Source: Nemertoderma westbladi (Eukaryota; Xenacoelomorpha; Nemertodermatida; Nemertodermatidae). Taken from it: DNA of 64,000 nt. Below the pieces are notes generated by a model. That model was not told where the DNA came from. It saw only the letters and a list, made by a program, of their open reading frames with translations, and ran no database searches. Shown piece after piece: positions 34,288 to 47,203 of this stretch. Each line of letters begins with the position of its first letter. Within the stretch, counting starts at the first letter, position 1. The position numbers and the translations under genes are program-made. The stretch covers positions 6,775 to 70,774 of the forward strand of contig JAUCBJ010009091.1 of the NCBI GenBank assembly GCA_032718475.1. The letters run 5' to 3'.

Positions 34288-35562
34288 GCCGCTACCGGTA
34301 CAACATCCAGCAGACAGCCATTGCTGTAGTGCCCGGGCTGCCGGGCTACCCCTGCATAGGCTATGTCATATTATTATGATAATAAATCTAAATTTAAATT
34401 TCCCACTACAATATACACAACCAACGTCCTTGTGATTGGTTCATGGGCAAGCACCTATGCAAGAAATTCCTACGCCAAAAGACAATTCTGGCCTACGCGT
34501 AAACCTACGCGTAGCCACGCGTAGGCCTACGTATACGCAGTAAAGTCAAACCCCAGTAATTGACTATTTGATTGACAATACCGCTTTGTCAGTGTGTTAC
34601 GTCAGTACGTGATGATTCCCCATATCAGTACTGACTTTAGGGCTACGACAGGGCTCCCCAACTACTGTAGTTGTATCCTTTTTACTGTCACTGTACAATG
34701 ATTAGGCTAATAGATTAAAGCTGAATTGAACGGTTTGACGATGGTTTCCTAAATAACTTGCATTATATTCTTTCTTCTGATGCTGTACTATTGGCAACTA
34801 CCAGAGCCCACATACAGTACTGAAGAAGTTGCGTACCCGATACCGCACCGGCAACGGTATTCTAGAATCGTTTTGTAGCTGGTCGGGTATGCATGCAAGT
34901 GAACCAATGAAAGACTAAATTAATGGTTATAACTGTATAAATGGTAATACAGATGATAAAGCACAAATGGTACTACCAGACTACGTGCGATTCATATGTT
35001 TACCTTGGCAGCTTGGACTGTTGGACAGTTGGACCTAATATTACTAATCTGCTAATGCTGGGGATATCCACTCAGCTATAAAAATTAAGTAAAAGTGGCC
35101 AATAAAAAGAACATTAACAAATTTGTTGCCTTTTGCTACTCTAACTTAAACATACCTTTCTTTCTCAAGAAACTTATTTGGGACGCAGCACTAATATCAT
35201 CACTACTCCTGTGAAACTTGGTTTGGTGCGAGTGTCAAACCACTTGAAACTCAATAGATGAAAGTCATAAAGTGTTTACTAGGTGTGCGTTCGCAGACAA
35301 CCAATAATCTCTGTCTGATTGAGTGTGGTTTGCCTAGTCTCCTACACCTACTCGCTACTCCCACTCCTAGCATGGGTAAAGGATCAGTATAGAAAATACA
35401 TGAAGAAGAGCGAACGATGGCAACTTAATTAGCCTAGCGTATGAATATATATATAATTATAAATTTTATAATATTAATTTACGTATTAATAATTAGCGTA
35501 TGAAATTGCGAATTCATATATAACGCGCCAGGCGCGTTCCCGTTCATGAAAAGCATTTAGGG
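34288..35562. other. Intergenic, nothing recognised
   Basis: Contains a short palindromic patch of ACGCGTAGGCCTACG type near 34495-34540 and AT-rich DNA around 35440-35530. No coding similarity was found. Confidence 0.45.
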
Positions 35563-36190
35563 TCATTCCATTCAAGCTCGACCAATGGGTGTGGCAAGGG
35601 TCGGAGATTTTCGATGAAATTTTCACCATTTGACATTTGTTGATACTTGTGAAAAAATGATATATTTAAAATTTCAGCTTATTTTATTGATTCGTTCTCG
35701 AGATATCGCTGTTTGAATTATCGCTCATTTTCAAAATTCAGTGAAGCACATTATTTAAACTAAAAACCTAAACTTGCTCTGATTATCAGTTTTGTATTAA
35801 TTGTGCTTGATTTTAACAATTGGAGACATAAATGTCCATATTTTAGTAATGAAATTAGTAGGCCTAAACTATTTATCAGAAAGCGACAATGAGTCCTTAA
35901 AATCCTCTAAAAATTTGAAATTTTGAAAAATGCCATTTTTATAACATATTCTACGTTGTTCTGATAATTAGTTTACCTGATATATGTTTCTCGTTACAGC
36001 AACTCAAAATGGACTTAGTAAAGCAAGATTCACTTATAAAAGAAAAATCAGAAACCCAGTGTGAATGTATATATTTGCGAAGAATTGCATAACCGTGAAA
36101 AAGGGCTACTTTGACAACGTTGGTGATGCAATCTGATTGATGATATGCTCATGATCTTTTAACCCTGTCATTATTGATATAAAGAAAGTA
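35563..36190 (+). repeat. Dispersed repeat, about 620 bp
   Basis: Starts GGGTCATTCCATTCAAGCTC and is repeated in reverse orientation at 52890-53508. The copies are roughly 90 percent alike by eye. Its position just left of a transposase-like remnant suggests it is the non-coding end of that transposon. Confidence 0.85.
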
Positions 36191-36290
36191 ATAGTCCATG
36201 CCTATTCCAGTTACTTAAATATATTATTAGTTATAAATATGTACTATTTAATAAATAAAAAATAATTCCTTGACCATCTCATTATCTATT

Positions 36291-36502
36291 ATTAGGTTTA
36301 ACTTCATCAACTTGTTTGCCATAAAGAGGACCATCAGTTAGATGCATCTTGGCATTTCTTTGCTTCATGCCATGGGAAGGGACCATGTGATGGGATTGGT
36401 GGGACAACGAAGCGAAGTCTCCAGTGTTCAGTTGAAAACCAATTATGCAGCCCTTACCAAATGTATGAAGTTGCATGTGAAAGATTGACAGGGATTCAGT
36501 GA
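36291..36502 (+). pseudogene. Transposase-like gene remnant, exon 1
   Basis: The translation shows FNFINL, a two-base frame slip, then HKEDHQLDASWHFFASCHGK and GPCDGIGGTTKR. The WHFFA-SHGKG-CDG-GGT-KR motif marks a widespread family of uncharacterised transposase-like proteins in invertebrates. A donor CA|GTGAGT follows LTGI. The exon continues in phase to 36794. The frame slip and missing upstream catalytic part make it non-functional. The family is recalled from general knowledge, not from a search. Confidence 0.6.
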
Positions 36503-36793
36503 GTATATAACTATATATACAGTAGAAGCGGATCCACAACAAAATCTAATCATAAAAAATATGTTTCAGTATCTTTAGGCAAAGCTGCATGTTGATAAAT
36601 CTTTTTCCTTTATTTATTACATTTCATTGCTGTATCACAATAATTCTGATTTCATTTTATCTTGATATTCAATTCACATTGCATGTCACAGTTCCTTTAT
36701 GTGTGATATGTGTGAATATTTTATCACATTCATCACGCAATTATTATATATATGAATTTCATTCTGGTAACATTCGGGTAACATTCTTTACAG

Positions 36794-37200
36794 GTACATT
36801 TGGATTTCAAAAGAAGAAGTTGATACCAAGGAAGCTGAGCTGGAACCAGGTTTCGCTAGTTGTTGCTCGAGTCCCTGGTACAAGAAGCTATATCATAGGT
36901 TTGATGCTTCACCTGAACATAAACTTGTATGCAGGGTTACCTCAGGATCTGAAGTGAATCAGTATCGCAAAGTTATGAGAGAGATACGTGTCCACAAACC
37001 AGCTACAGTTGTTCCTTCTATATCTGCATCTTCTGATACTGAGGACTATTGCTATAACTGCAGGAAATCAGACACACACATAAATCAGTATCTATGGGTG
37101 CTCTGTGATAATTGTGACATATCATGGTCATGCACTTATTGCATTGTTTGCCCAATAACTTCGAATATGATTTAGACTTCATTTGTAATAAGTGTGGTTG
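36794..37200 (+). pseudogene. Transposase-like gene remnant, exon 2 with broken PHD-type finger
   Basis: The acceptor is TTTACAG before 36794. The sequence reads in phase from exon 1 through YIWISKEEVDTKEAELEPGF to CYNCRKSD and WVLCDNCDI. The end of the finger, HCLPNNFEYDLDFICNKCG then TGA at 37198, is in another frame, so one indel near 37125 breaks it. Without the shift the Cys/His spacing fits a PHD finger, a chromatin-reader zinc finger sometimes found at the C-terminus of transposases. As it stands the frame stops at 37173-37175. Confidence 0.6.
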
Positions 37201-37337
37201 AAAAATTGAGATATAAGTACAATATGCAATAGACTTCATCATCAATAAAATACTACCAAACTCAAATGGCTAACTATTGAACTACCCAACTCACAGTCAT
37301 ACCTTATACTTTAATAATACAAATACCTTAAGTAATT

Positions 37338-37606
37338 TTAGGGCGGGGTAGCTCAGTTGGTTGAGCGCCGGCCTGCAATCTATTGGTTGTAGGTTCAGCC
37401 CCGCCAGGGTCCACTCAGCCTTTCATCCACTGGGGTCGATAAAATGAGTACCAGTTAAATAACTGGGAGCAAATCTTGGGATAGGAGTAGCGCCCACCCC
37501 TACCCTCGGGTAGCAGCTATCGAAAGAGGAGCCTTCGGGTCGCCTCCGGCTTCGGCCGACTGTTTGCTTTGCTTGCTTTTGCTTGCTTTTGCTTGCTTTT
37601 GCTTTG
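37338..37606 (+). mobile_element. tRNA-derived SINE, full length
   Basis: The head is tRNA-like, with an A-box GGGTAGCTCAGTTGGTTGAG and a B-box-like GGTTGTAGGTTCAGCCCC, i.e. an internal RNA polymerase III promoter. The body has GGGGTCGATAAAATGAGTAC and CCTCGGGTAGCAGCTATC. The tail is a run of GCTTTT/TTTGC repeats. An 11-bp duplication CTTAAGTAATT flanks it (37327-37337 and 37607-37617), so the insertion is intact and fairly recent. It is not a functional tRNA gene: the anticodon arm does not fold properly. Confidence 0.9.
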
Positions 37607-37617
37607 CTTAAGTAATT

Positions 37618-37924
37618 ACTCACTATACCTTATCTATCTCGCAGTTTGCTTTTGATGCATTATTTGAAATAGGGCCTACCATATACAATATACTGTATAT
37701 ATGTATAGTCAATAAATTAGTGGGAAGGGCACTTCACGTCGCATGTGAGTGACCTCCACTGGCAATTAAATATATGCCCATTTATTTTAGTTCCCCACAG
37801 TTTCTGACTATTCGTTTTGGGAATATAATTTGAAATTTAGTTATTTATCATAATATCTCACAAAAAAACTTATATTCATGCAAAAACTCATCATCAGAAC
37901 TTCTTACGGAACATTTAATCACGT
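37618..37924. other. Intergenic, nothing recognised
   Basis: AT-rich sequence between the SINE and the probable 5' end of the LINE. No features were found. Confidence 0.4.
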
Positions 37925-38496
37925 CAACTAAATAAGTCATTGAGGGCTGTAGCGCCTAGGGCACCATAGGCAAAGACTTGATACGCATCTGCAATAGAGA
38001 TGATACACCCCCGCTCTGTCTATACTGGATAACTAACCCAGGAGGCACACTTGTTTCGGGATGTAACAAAAGGACCCTTACAGTCGGCAGCAGGGCTGTA
38101 GGCCATGGATAGGCAGAAGGTAATCAACCAATGGCTAGACATGCTAACAAGGTCGGCGGAAGGAAATCAACCAACGGCGACCTACTGCGAAGACGCTTGT
38201 AGGAGTTGCGACCACAAGCGGTTTACTCCCGCAACTGAAAGATATGAGTATGAGAAACCTCCAGGAGAAATACCAGCTCGGTCGTCGCCCGGGTCAACAA
38301 GGACCGCGTCCCTCAGTGGTACACCAGGCTGGGGTCGATAAATTGGCTACTGCAACATAAGACAGAGAAGAAAGAAGAACCAACCTGCTGAAATGGCACT
38401 AAAGATTGTAACAATGAACACACGCACACTGAAAGCACATAGCAAACAGGGTGACATGGTTGCTCTGGCTATGGAATAAAACATCGACATCATCTG
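37925..38496 (+). mobile_element. LINE family 1, 5' part before LTR element insertion
   Basis: Leads into the endonuclease start. The frame at 38395-38496 reads KIVTMNTRTLKAHSKQGD and NIDIIC, the N-terminal strand of an AP-endonuclease-type domain, with one stop (MEstop for an expected E/Q). It breaks at 38496 exactly where the LTR element begins and resumes at 49996. The frame at 38105-38341 (MDRQKVINQWLDMLTR) may belong to the LINE leader or a small ORF1. The 5' boundary is a guess. Confidence 0.75.
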
Positions 38497-38949
38497 TGTA
38501 AAAGCTTTTGCGGAATTGCCCGGTTATTTTTCCTTATTTTTCCCGTAAAATACTCTGTAGTTGGTTTAGTAGGCGTAAGAGGCCGTATTATTGCTGTATC
38601 GGTGTTTTTTAGAGGACCTAAGAGCTATTTCTTCCGTATGTGTACTTTGGGGGACATGGTTGGTGATTCTATGGCAATTCTATGACGCAAAATAGCTAGA
38701 TCCTCTTGAAACAGTAGTTACTATGACGACGGTTAACAGCTGAGCTGTATACGTGTCGATTTTCTTTGTTCTACGGTGCCTCTCAGTTCAGTCAACCAAT
38801 CAGAGCGTTTTTACTGTTCTTGTACAGAAATTTCCTAGAAATCACGCAATGCTTTATGGGCAGTGTTATCATTCAGTCCTGAGCCAAGAAAGAACGGCTT
38901 TTGGAATATTTGTGCTTTTCTGCTTTTAGCCTAACACTAGTAGGCTTAA
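38497..38949 (+). repeat. 5' LTR, shared part
   Basis: Matches 48781-49233 with a single substitution that I could see (GTATACGTG against GTATACATG). After CTAACACTAGTAGGCTTA the two ends diverge completely. The remainder of this LTR cannot be delimited. Confidence 0.9.
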
Positions 38950-39046
38950 CTGGTTTTTTATTGAGATTTTACTTATTTCTGTCAGTTTTATTTATTTGTA
39001 GGCCAGTATTGAGCAGAAGGCGTGTAAGCCTGCTCAGATTGTACAG

Positions 39047-39622
39047 ATAATTTGTAGGCTTGACTGTTGGCTAACTGTTGATTAGGTCTGAACGGATTGC
39101 AGTGCATGTAGAGTGTATGTCCGATAAAGAACGGTTAGGAAGTAGGGGCAGCCATAGCTGTAAGGTAAACCCCCATCTAAAGAATAAGTCGTACTACTGG
39201 GTTAGAACGCATACTACTTAATCATTTCGGAGTCTGCATGTCCTGTGGTTTATTTAGGCTTGATAGTAGTCTGCCATCGTTTAGTCTGTACTTTGTTTGT
39301 GTAGTCTGTACGGGTAGCGTATAATTTTATTTAGATAATTTGTAGGCTGGATAGTTGTCTGGCTGTTGTTGGGTTTGAGGAAATTTCGGTGTGTGTAGAG
39401 CATCTGTCCGATAAAATGCTAAGTTAGGAAAGTAGGGGCTTCAAGTGCTGTGAGGTAAACCCCCTGTGAAAGAATAAGTCGTACTACTGGGTTAGAACGC
39501 ATACTAACTAATCATTTCGGAGTCAGCATATACCGTAGTTTGTTTAGGCTTGATAGTAGTCTGTCAGTATTTGGTCTGCATTTTGTTTGAGTAGTTTGTA
39601 CGCGTAGCGTAATATTTATTAT
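39047..39622. repeat. 288-bp tandem duplication in the element leader
   Basis: Two copies begin at AGATAATTTGTAGGCT (39047 and 39335). Both contain AGAATAAGTCGTACTACTGG and end in GTAGCGTA-TTTATT. They are about 85 percent alike and lie in the long untranslated leader before gag. Confidence 0.85.
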
Positions 39623-40964
39623 TCAGAGTTTATGCGATTATTCGCAACATTCATTCCCCAAGTTTGTTCCTACAGTAATTGTGTTTGTTATACATACCGT
39701 TATAGTTAAACTAACCCCGGTACTACATCAGGGCTGCTCGGCGTAGGTAAAGACTGGAGATTTTGTGCTTTGGTCACTCCGGCAGATACCGTGGTTCTTT
39801 TAGCTGTTCAAGTATTTTTAACTACTAATTATTTGTTGTATAAGTACTTGTACCTAATTCAGGGTTTAGTGTACAGTACTTTCCGAAGGTGATTAGTGTG
39901 TGGATAGTGTATTTGTGTTGTAAAGTGGTTAATAGGCACGTTGGTTCTGGTAGACCGCGGTAATTAACTTCTAGGTAGGGACACTCCGTGATACATAACG
40001 TAGTACCTATAGCGATACGGTTATAGGTCGTCAGGCGGTGGTATTTTCCTATCTGGACAGCGCAGTATATTTACTACTACTTATTATTTTCAAATACCGT
40101 AGTAACCTGTCCGTTGTAATAACCAGATATTCTAACCCTTTGTTAGGCTGGTTAGTAGACTTCTTGTAAAATTACCCTAAAAATTCGTATTTGTGTATTT
40201 GTAATTAAATTTTTGTGTTTATTTAGAGATTGTAATCTCAACCCGAATTGTACGTAATTTGTAGTATTAAGTAACTTAGGTAAATTAGAATTATTTGTTT
40301 TAGTGTCTAACAAGTAGTACTCCACTGAGAGCGCACAGCTTATGTGTAGTGACTCCCCCAGAAATAATAACATTTATTTCAAACATTGACAAAAACCCAT
40401 TAAACGGGTATATATATATTATAAATCAACTCAAACGATTTATAAATAGTAGGCCTGCCATACAACAATTAGGTCTCAATATCAGTTGGACTACTGCTTA
40501 AATAACGGTAATAAAGTAAGTTAAAGTAACCAAGTAACCCTTAAAATTCAGAAATTCAATTATTCTAAAATAATTGACATACCGGTATTTACAATAGGCT
40601 TATTATATTTATTTCTATAAATTTTAGGTTGAAATCATACCGGTATTCTGTAATTAATTCTAGTCTGTAATTATACATATATATATACACTATAAGTGTA
40701 AACTGCATACCGGTATCCACGATAGGCCTATTATATATTTATATATATTTGTGCTAAAATTATATACCGGTATTTTGTGAAAAACCTAGTCTGTAATAAT
40801 ACTTATATATACTATAAGCATACCGGTATCCTAATATTATATATATATCACGCTACACTGAGTAGCAGTATCGGTAATTAATTACTAGGCTAGCAGTTAA
40901 TGCTGAATTACTAGACTTGCTTAGACTGTAATATAGCAGTAGGCATTCAACTGTGTAAACAAAC

Positions 40965-43900
40965 ATGTCTGATACTAAGCAGAACCTGTCAGACAGTTTA
41001 TTAGATGCAACTATCTGCGACTCAGATAAGGGTGTAGAACCGTCTACACCTAAGTTCAGTTCACCTCCCACTGTGAGGAAGGTCATCCCTCCAGTAGTAA
41101 TAACAGAACCTAGGCTGGTCCAACATCGTAGGTCTATCATAGGCACTCGAGCCCAGGTCAAGCGGGACCAAGAAGCAGCGGAACAGCAACAACCCGCGAG
41201 CCAAGAACTTATTTCTCAACGGCCCAACAGCTCCAGTAGTGAGGATACTGTAGAGCTGACACCCGAGCGCGGAGCAAAGATGACGGATGTGGTTTATTCG
41301 GATCCCCTTCTCATCCTTCCTGCAGCCGTACTCACTAGGTTATTGATCACGGTGGAAGAACACCAGATCGATTGGGCGAGAAGTAAGCGCTCAACTAAAG
41401 ATAGTTATGAGTGATACACAAGGGAAGAACTGAAGTCTATGGTCGAGTCGCAATGGAACTTCCCCGGACCCGGACTCCCGTTTGATTTATCAGAAGCTGC
41501 CTGGGAAGACATACACCGGATGGGAGTAGCCAAGGAAACCATCGATCCAGCTGTGTGGAAGAGGTCCGCAGCCGGATACGCACAGGGATTCCTCAGCTCT
41601 ATGGAGCGAGTAAAAGAACAACTGTTTCGACAACCTCAAGGACCTCACGAGCAGGGACAACTGCTTTATCAAGTTAGAGAAATAATTCTGCGAATTAGGC
41701 TAATCTTATCGGCCTTTGAAGAGGCTTCTAAAAGAAGACAAGACACGTCGTTGCAAGTTGCCGTAAAGACTTGGTTTCAACGGGTGAGTCTCCAGGTTCA
41801 AGGGACAGCTCAGTGGAAAGCTCAGCTGGAGGAGCGCTCAACCCATGGAGAATCAACAGACGCTACTTTTTCCCAAGTGGAAAGTGAAGCGACGGCAGAG
41901 AAACCGCATAAGAGGGATGCCATTGACATCTATCTGCCAGACTATCAGCGTTTTTTGGGAGATGAAGAGTTGAGGAGAAGGCTAGATGGACTTAGCCCTA
42001 ATAGTGAAGGAGCCCAGCGTGTGTTGGACGCAATTGATGTGGATAGGTTAGCGGCGAACCAAGCTAAATTCGATGAACAACTCCGCATCGCTAGAGACCA
42101 AGAAGAAAGGGTGAAGAAGAAACGCATAGAAGACAGAAAGAAAGCAGCAGTAGCAGCTGCAGAAGCCGAAAGAAAAGCGGCAGCTGCAGAGGCAGAAGCG
42201 GAAAGAAAAGCGGCAGCTGCAGAGGCAGAAGCGGAAAGAAAAGCAGCCGAAATGGAAAGAAAAGCGGCAAGGGCAGCGGCAGAAGCGGAGCGGATAGCGG
42301 CTGAAGAGATTGCCCAATTAGAATTGGAAAATATTCAGGAGAATCAAGACTGCATAAATAAACAGTTAACAGCTAGTAATATGCAGATGATGAATCGATC
42401 TACTCCCAAAAGACAGGGATATACATCATCTGAGGAAGGCGATACCACCGATACTGAAGGCAAAGGAAATAGATCTCACCTAAGCAGACGTAAAAGAACA
42501 TCCCACCGTCAGAAATTGCCTGATTTGCCTCCAGCTGTTAGAAGGCAACTAAATAACACCAACTTAGGTAGTACAGAACCCACAGACCAAATAATTACAA
42601 TAGAGAGACTCCCTACTATAGTAGATGAGCCTGAAATAATTAGGCCTGTTCCCGAAGCCACCCGTTCGGTGGTAGAGACACCTGTACTCCCTGAATCTAC
42701 CTCTAAATTCCCTTTGCACAGTACCAAGCTACCTGTGCCCAGCAGAACAGCCCATGAGACAGTTCATGCCCTGGACTCCGAGCGAAATATTCATGATTTG
42801 TCGCCCGTTGTCCCTCGTCCGCCCGCTACAACGTTGGCGACTCCCGCTTCGGCGGTTGAATGGGTGGATGAGAGACGACGGGGGATGGATCTCCTGCTCG
42901 GACAGATGCAGGAGACCGTTCAGCAATTCGAGGGCACAGTAAGGGAAAGTAGATTAGAGTTGCAAGAAGTGCAGCAAAATATCGCGCTAGAACGTGATAA
43001 ATTAGTAAATTTACAAAAGGGTATACTACCACCCCCTGTAACAATGTGTCAACCTGTTAGGTCTGAAGTATCTCATGCGCAAGGTATGGAGCCTACACGC
43101 ATCTATACTGCTAGCGAAGTAGAAACTCCTATAGTGAACCCTATTAAGGGTAATTATAGACCTGTTGATAATGATATTCCCTATAGACCGGATCATAATC
43201 CGAGAAATTTATATACCGATAACTCGATATTAAATAACACGATGGCCCAAGAAAGTTTTACGCGTCAAATGGCTAGAACCGAAGCCCGGCAAGCGGTAAA
43301 GGTGGGAGAGATCGTCAAGTTCAATGGAGATGAGATGAAATGGTTACCTTTTAATGAATATTACAAAGATAACATACAGAACTCTGTACTATCTAATGGA
43401 GAGAAACTTAGATTCCTCATCTAGTGCTTGGAAGGATCTCCCAAGTTAATGGCGTTAAAGTTTATTGGACATCCAGACGGATTAAGACAAGTTTGGGATA
43501 CACTAAACATCAGGTATGGTAATAGGAATAACATAGCTAGGTATTTGTATGCAAAATTAATGGCGCCCCGAAAGTTTCTTAGCAGCAGGATTATAGAGTT
43601 TTCCGATGAGATTCAGGAGATCTGTAGACAATTAGATTGGCTAGGTAAGTCTCATGAATACCAGAATTCTATGGTTGTAGGAGCCTTAGCATCTACTTTG
43701 CCCAAGGGTGGAGTAGGTACACGCTGGGACAAGAAAGTGTTATATATGATGGAACAACAACGACGAGACCCTACCATGGCTGATCTCATGTCATTCTTAG
43801 ATGGAGAAGTGAAATTACAGCTCCTAAGGCAGTCCAGAGAGAAGACACTGGAAAACAAGGTAAGTGAGAAACCCGTTTCTAGGAGAAGGGTAACACCAGT

Positions 43901-44336
43901 GTGTTATACAGACGACGGCGAAAGCCAGACTTCTCAAGGAGAGGATAGCGGGAAAGACACTGATAGATCTTATTATGTCAATAAAACGCCTAAAGACCAG
44001 GTAAGTAAATTCAAGTCTCGAACCAATGACAGGAGAGAACAGGTAAGAAAAACTCCTCCTACGTCTCCCAAGAGAATTCAGGTGAGAAAGCCCGAGGAAA
44101 GAACGAACGTGCACCACACAGCACATGTTAAAGTAAGTAACATCAAGCCCAAATGTGTGCTGTGCGAAGGGCCCCACCGTTTAAGTGCGTGTGATGAATT
44201 CCTGAGGAAATCTCTAAAGGACAGACGTGAAGTCATGTGGGATAAGCTGTTACTCCGACGCAAGGTGTGCAAAGTGCGGTGCAAATCATCATATCTTGTT
44301 GCACACTGAATTCGAATGAAGCAGCCCGAGTCAGGT
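40965..44336 (+). pseudogene. BEL/Pao gag, interrupted
   Basis: One reading frame from the ATG at 40965 is cut by TGA at 41412 and TAG at 43422 and stays in the same frame across both. Order: an acidic N-terminus; an Ala/Glu/Lys/Arg-rich coiled-coil-like stretch with AEAERKAAA repeats near 42140-42310; the DUF1759-type core around 43310-43860 (FNGDEMKWLPFNEYY, then GHPDGLRQVWDTLNIRYG); and a zinc-knuckle region with CVLCEGPHRLSAC near 44157. A one-base slip near 44275 moves the second knuckle (CGANHH) to another frame, ending at TGA near 44329. Gag normally forms the virus-like particle. This copy is dead. Confidence 0.8.
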
Positions 44337-44568
44337 AAGTGAGTCCGAACAACTACATGTCCAATTCAGTGACGTGAACGACACTGACCAAAGTTCTGAG
44401 ATGGAAGGATTCTATACGGACGAATTCTCCGACCAAAACGAATCCTGTTACTTAATAAACACCACCGCAGTGTATCGAGCACTCATGTATGAGAAAGACA
44501 CAGACAGCGACCTCACCCTAACTACTTCAGATCAATAACAATCTTGGAAAGCGCCAACTTCAAATGTA

Positions 44569-45546
44569 GGAATCCGAGAATTTCCTGTAGTCCAGTTACG
44601 GGTCCACGGACCTCAGAAGAGCTATATAGTGAACGCCCTCCTGGACTCCGGCAGCACAGGAACATTCATCGATAAAGAACTAGCCGAAGACATCTTTGCT
44701 GGACAACCCAAGTTCCGAACCAAGCTAAACATGTCAGGGATCATGCAGGTTTGGAAATCTGCTGTGGCTGCCGACTATTATATAGGTGAGTTGTCCACTC
44801 CACAGGATAAACTAGGAGAACACAGTATAAGGTCAGTCAAGATGGTGGCAATAAAGAACTTCGCTACCACCCAAGTGGAACCTTATAATTGGGACGAAGA
44901 TGATCATGCCCAACAACTTAATATTCCTAGATTCGACACCGATTATCCTGGAGTACAAATATTAATCGGTCAAAATGCGCATGAGGCGCTGGAGACATTG
45001 GAGAAACGACCTGCTCAACCGCAACCACTTCAGACCTATGCGGTAAGAACTAGAGTAGGTTGGTACTTTACTGGACCTTCCCGAAGAACGCTCAGAGAAA
45101 GACTGCTTCAAGATCGCGTCTGCCAGGTGAGTGAATGGGAAGATGATACTAGTGAGGGAGACGACCCAACTGAGGGAACACCATACTCCTCAGATAATGA
45201 CGACATCAACTCCAATGTAGATCAATGGAGACATTGCCCCGAGACGATCAATCTAGCCGACATCGCTTCCAGAGGAGCAACTCCTCAAGAACTTACGGAT
45301 ACTCCAGACCGGTTAGGTGGACCCGACTTCCTAAGTAAAGAAGATGAATGGCCTCCCCATCTTAACCCGGCGAAGATTAGACAGGCCAAGGGAGCGGAGA
45401 AAGTAACACAACCACTCAATCGCCCAGCTGGTCGTTTATGTTTACTGGAAAGAGACCGAAAATTGTCCGGAAACTATGGAAGGCAAGATACTCTTCCCAC
45501 GACCACCTCCCTAATCCAACAAATATCTAGGGACTCCATAACGTAA
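44569..45546 (+). pseudogene. BEL/Pao protease and pol remnant
   Basis: The frame carries VVQLRVHGPQKSYIVNALLD and the aspartic protease motif LDSGSTGTF at about 44641, then QILIGQNAHEAL and RTRVGWYFTGPSR. It then jumps, near 45215, to WRHCPETINLADIASRG and GGPDFLSKEDEWP, which belong far downstream in pol. The reverse transcriptase and most of RNase H are therefore deleted. After 45430 the similarity fades and the frame ends at TAA 45544. No integrase core is seen. Confidence 0.8.
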
Positions 45547-47203
45547 CAACATACGGAGTGGGTGTGTGACTACATTATTTTATATTTATTTTATTATTTT
45601 ATATTATGTATGTATTATTATGTAATTTTATTATAATCGTTTTCTTTAATTTTATTTAGTAGAATGTTATTTAGTGATTATTTAGTAGATTAGTGCAATA
45701 TATTAGTGTTTATTACTTAATTACTTATATATTATATTTAGTGCGACGGCGAGAAATAATTCTTTTTCTCTTTCCTTACTGTCCGTATCATATTATAAAT
45801 ACGTGACTACAGTAAGATGAAATATCCGTACTTATTAAAGTACAATAAAGCCACTACTATATTCAAGTATTATTGGTAGGCAGAGTATTAGGAATGCAAA
45901 GTTCAGATCCTCGTGTCTCGGCTAAACCAAGCTCTGGGTAGACCTTGGAAACGACTTGCCTCTTCACACTGACATTGCTTCGTGCGATATTGCTCTCATA
46001 CCGTATATTAAATAATACATATAGTAGCGTGATGTCCCTCTAACAGTAGCGTGAAACGCAAATAAATCTGTTAAACCTTTTGACCATCTGTAATTCTAGT
46101 CGATTAAGATATCGCGGCACCCACCGATATACTTGAAAGACAAATTCTAGAATCAGTGGTTAACGTCCCCAGACAAGTTCTGGAATAAACTGGTGCCCAT
46201 CCTAAATATTAATTATTAATATTTACAAAAATCTGTCAAATATCAGATCCTTTAAAATTCTAGTTGATTAAGATATCGTAGCACTTACCGATACTCTTAA
46301 AAAGACAATTTTCATAGAATTAAGGATCTTGTGTCCCCAGACATGTTCTAGAATCAAAACATGTCAATTTAATTATCAAATAATAAAATTTCAGGGAATA
46401 AATTTAAATTCATGCCTTTTAATGAATTTAATAAATTGCCATTTTTACGCAATTTATAACATTCCCAAAATTCCATTAATTAATAGATCAAGGGAGCGGA
46501 GATTTATCTTCTTATGCGTATGAGTGTGCGAAAGTCTCCCAAACATAGTCAATAGCCGATAAAATTCATAAAGCCATGTATAAAACAGGACATTGACCAT
46601 TAAAGAATTACTATTAAATAACATCCCAGATCTGTATGCATTGGAATTACCCTAATTCTACCGCTAGCTTTGCATAATGTCACCATAGCAACAACCACGC
46701 TAGAATTAGAATTGAGTTAAAAGAACAATAGAAAGCTTGTCCCATTGAATAGCATAGGGAATAAATAGCGCACTGTTAGTATCCAAGGATACATGATAAT
46801 AACGTGACATTCTGGAAGGCACTGACTAACGGACAGGTGACCCGAGTGTGTAATTTGTGACAAGTTGTGTGTGTGGTATTTGTGAGTTTATAGGCGAATG
46901 TTACTACTAAGGTGTGTTTACAGTAGCGAGTCGCAATTGTGAAAGTAACCCTAACTCTCCAGTAAGAACCTGAGGTGTATCTAAGCCTTTGGGACGGACA
47001 GTCGAGTGACTTGTGCCGGTTGTCGTTGTCGTTGTGCGGCTACGTCGTTGGCAAAAGTACAGCGGCGACGACACATCGGCGCTGAGGATCTCGCACTGTC
47101 CGGGGGCTGATTGGGGTAGGCAGCGACGCTCGCTAGCCTAAATATAAACTCATTATAATATTAATAAACTCATATATAGCAGATATGACGGAGTTGATAG
47201 AAG
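45547..47203. other. Non-coding middle of the LTR element
   Basis: AT-rich. A direct repeat with GATTAAGATATCG, TACTTGAAAGACAA-like text and TCCCCAGACAAGTTCT occurs at 46091-46185 and again at 46256-46350. No conserved integrase motif was found. Confidence 0.5.

Noticed and set aside
37338-37410. Functional tRNA gene
   Set aside because: A and B boxes are present, but the anticodon arm does not pair properly. The tRNA-like part is fused to a SINE body, with a T-rich tail and target duplication.
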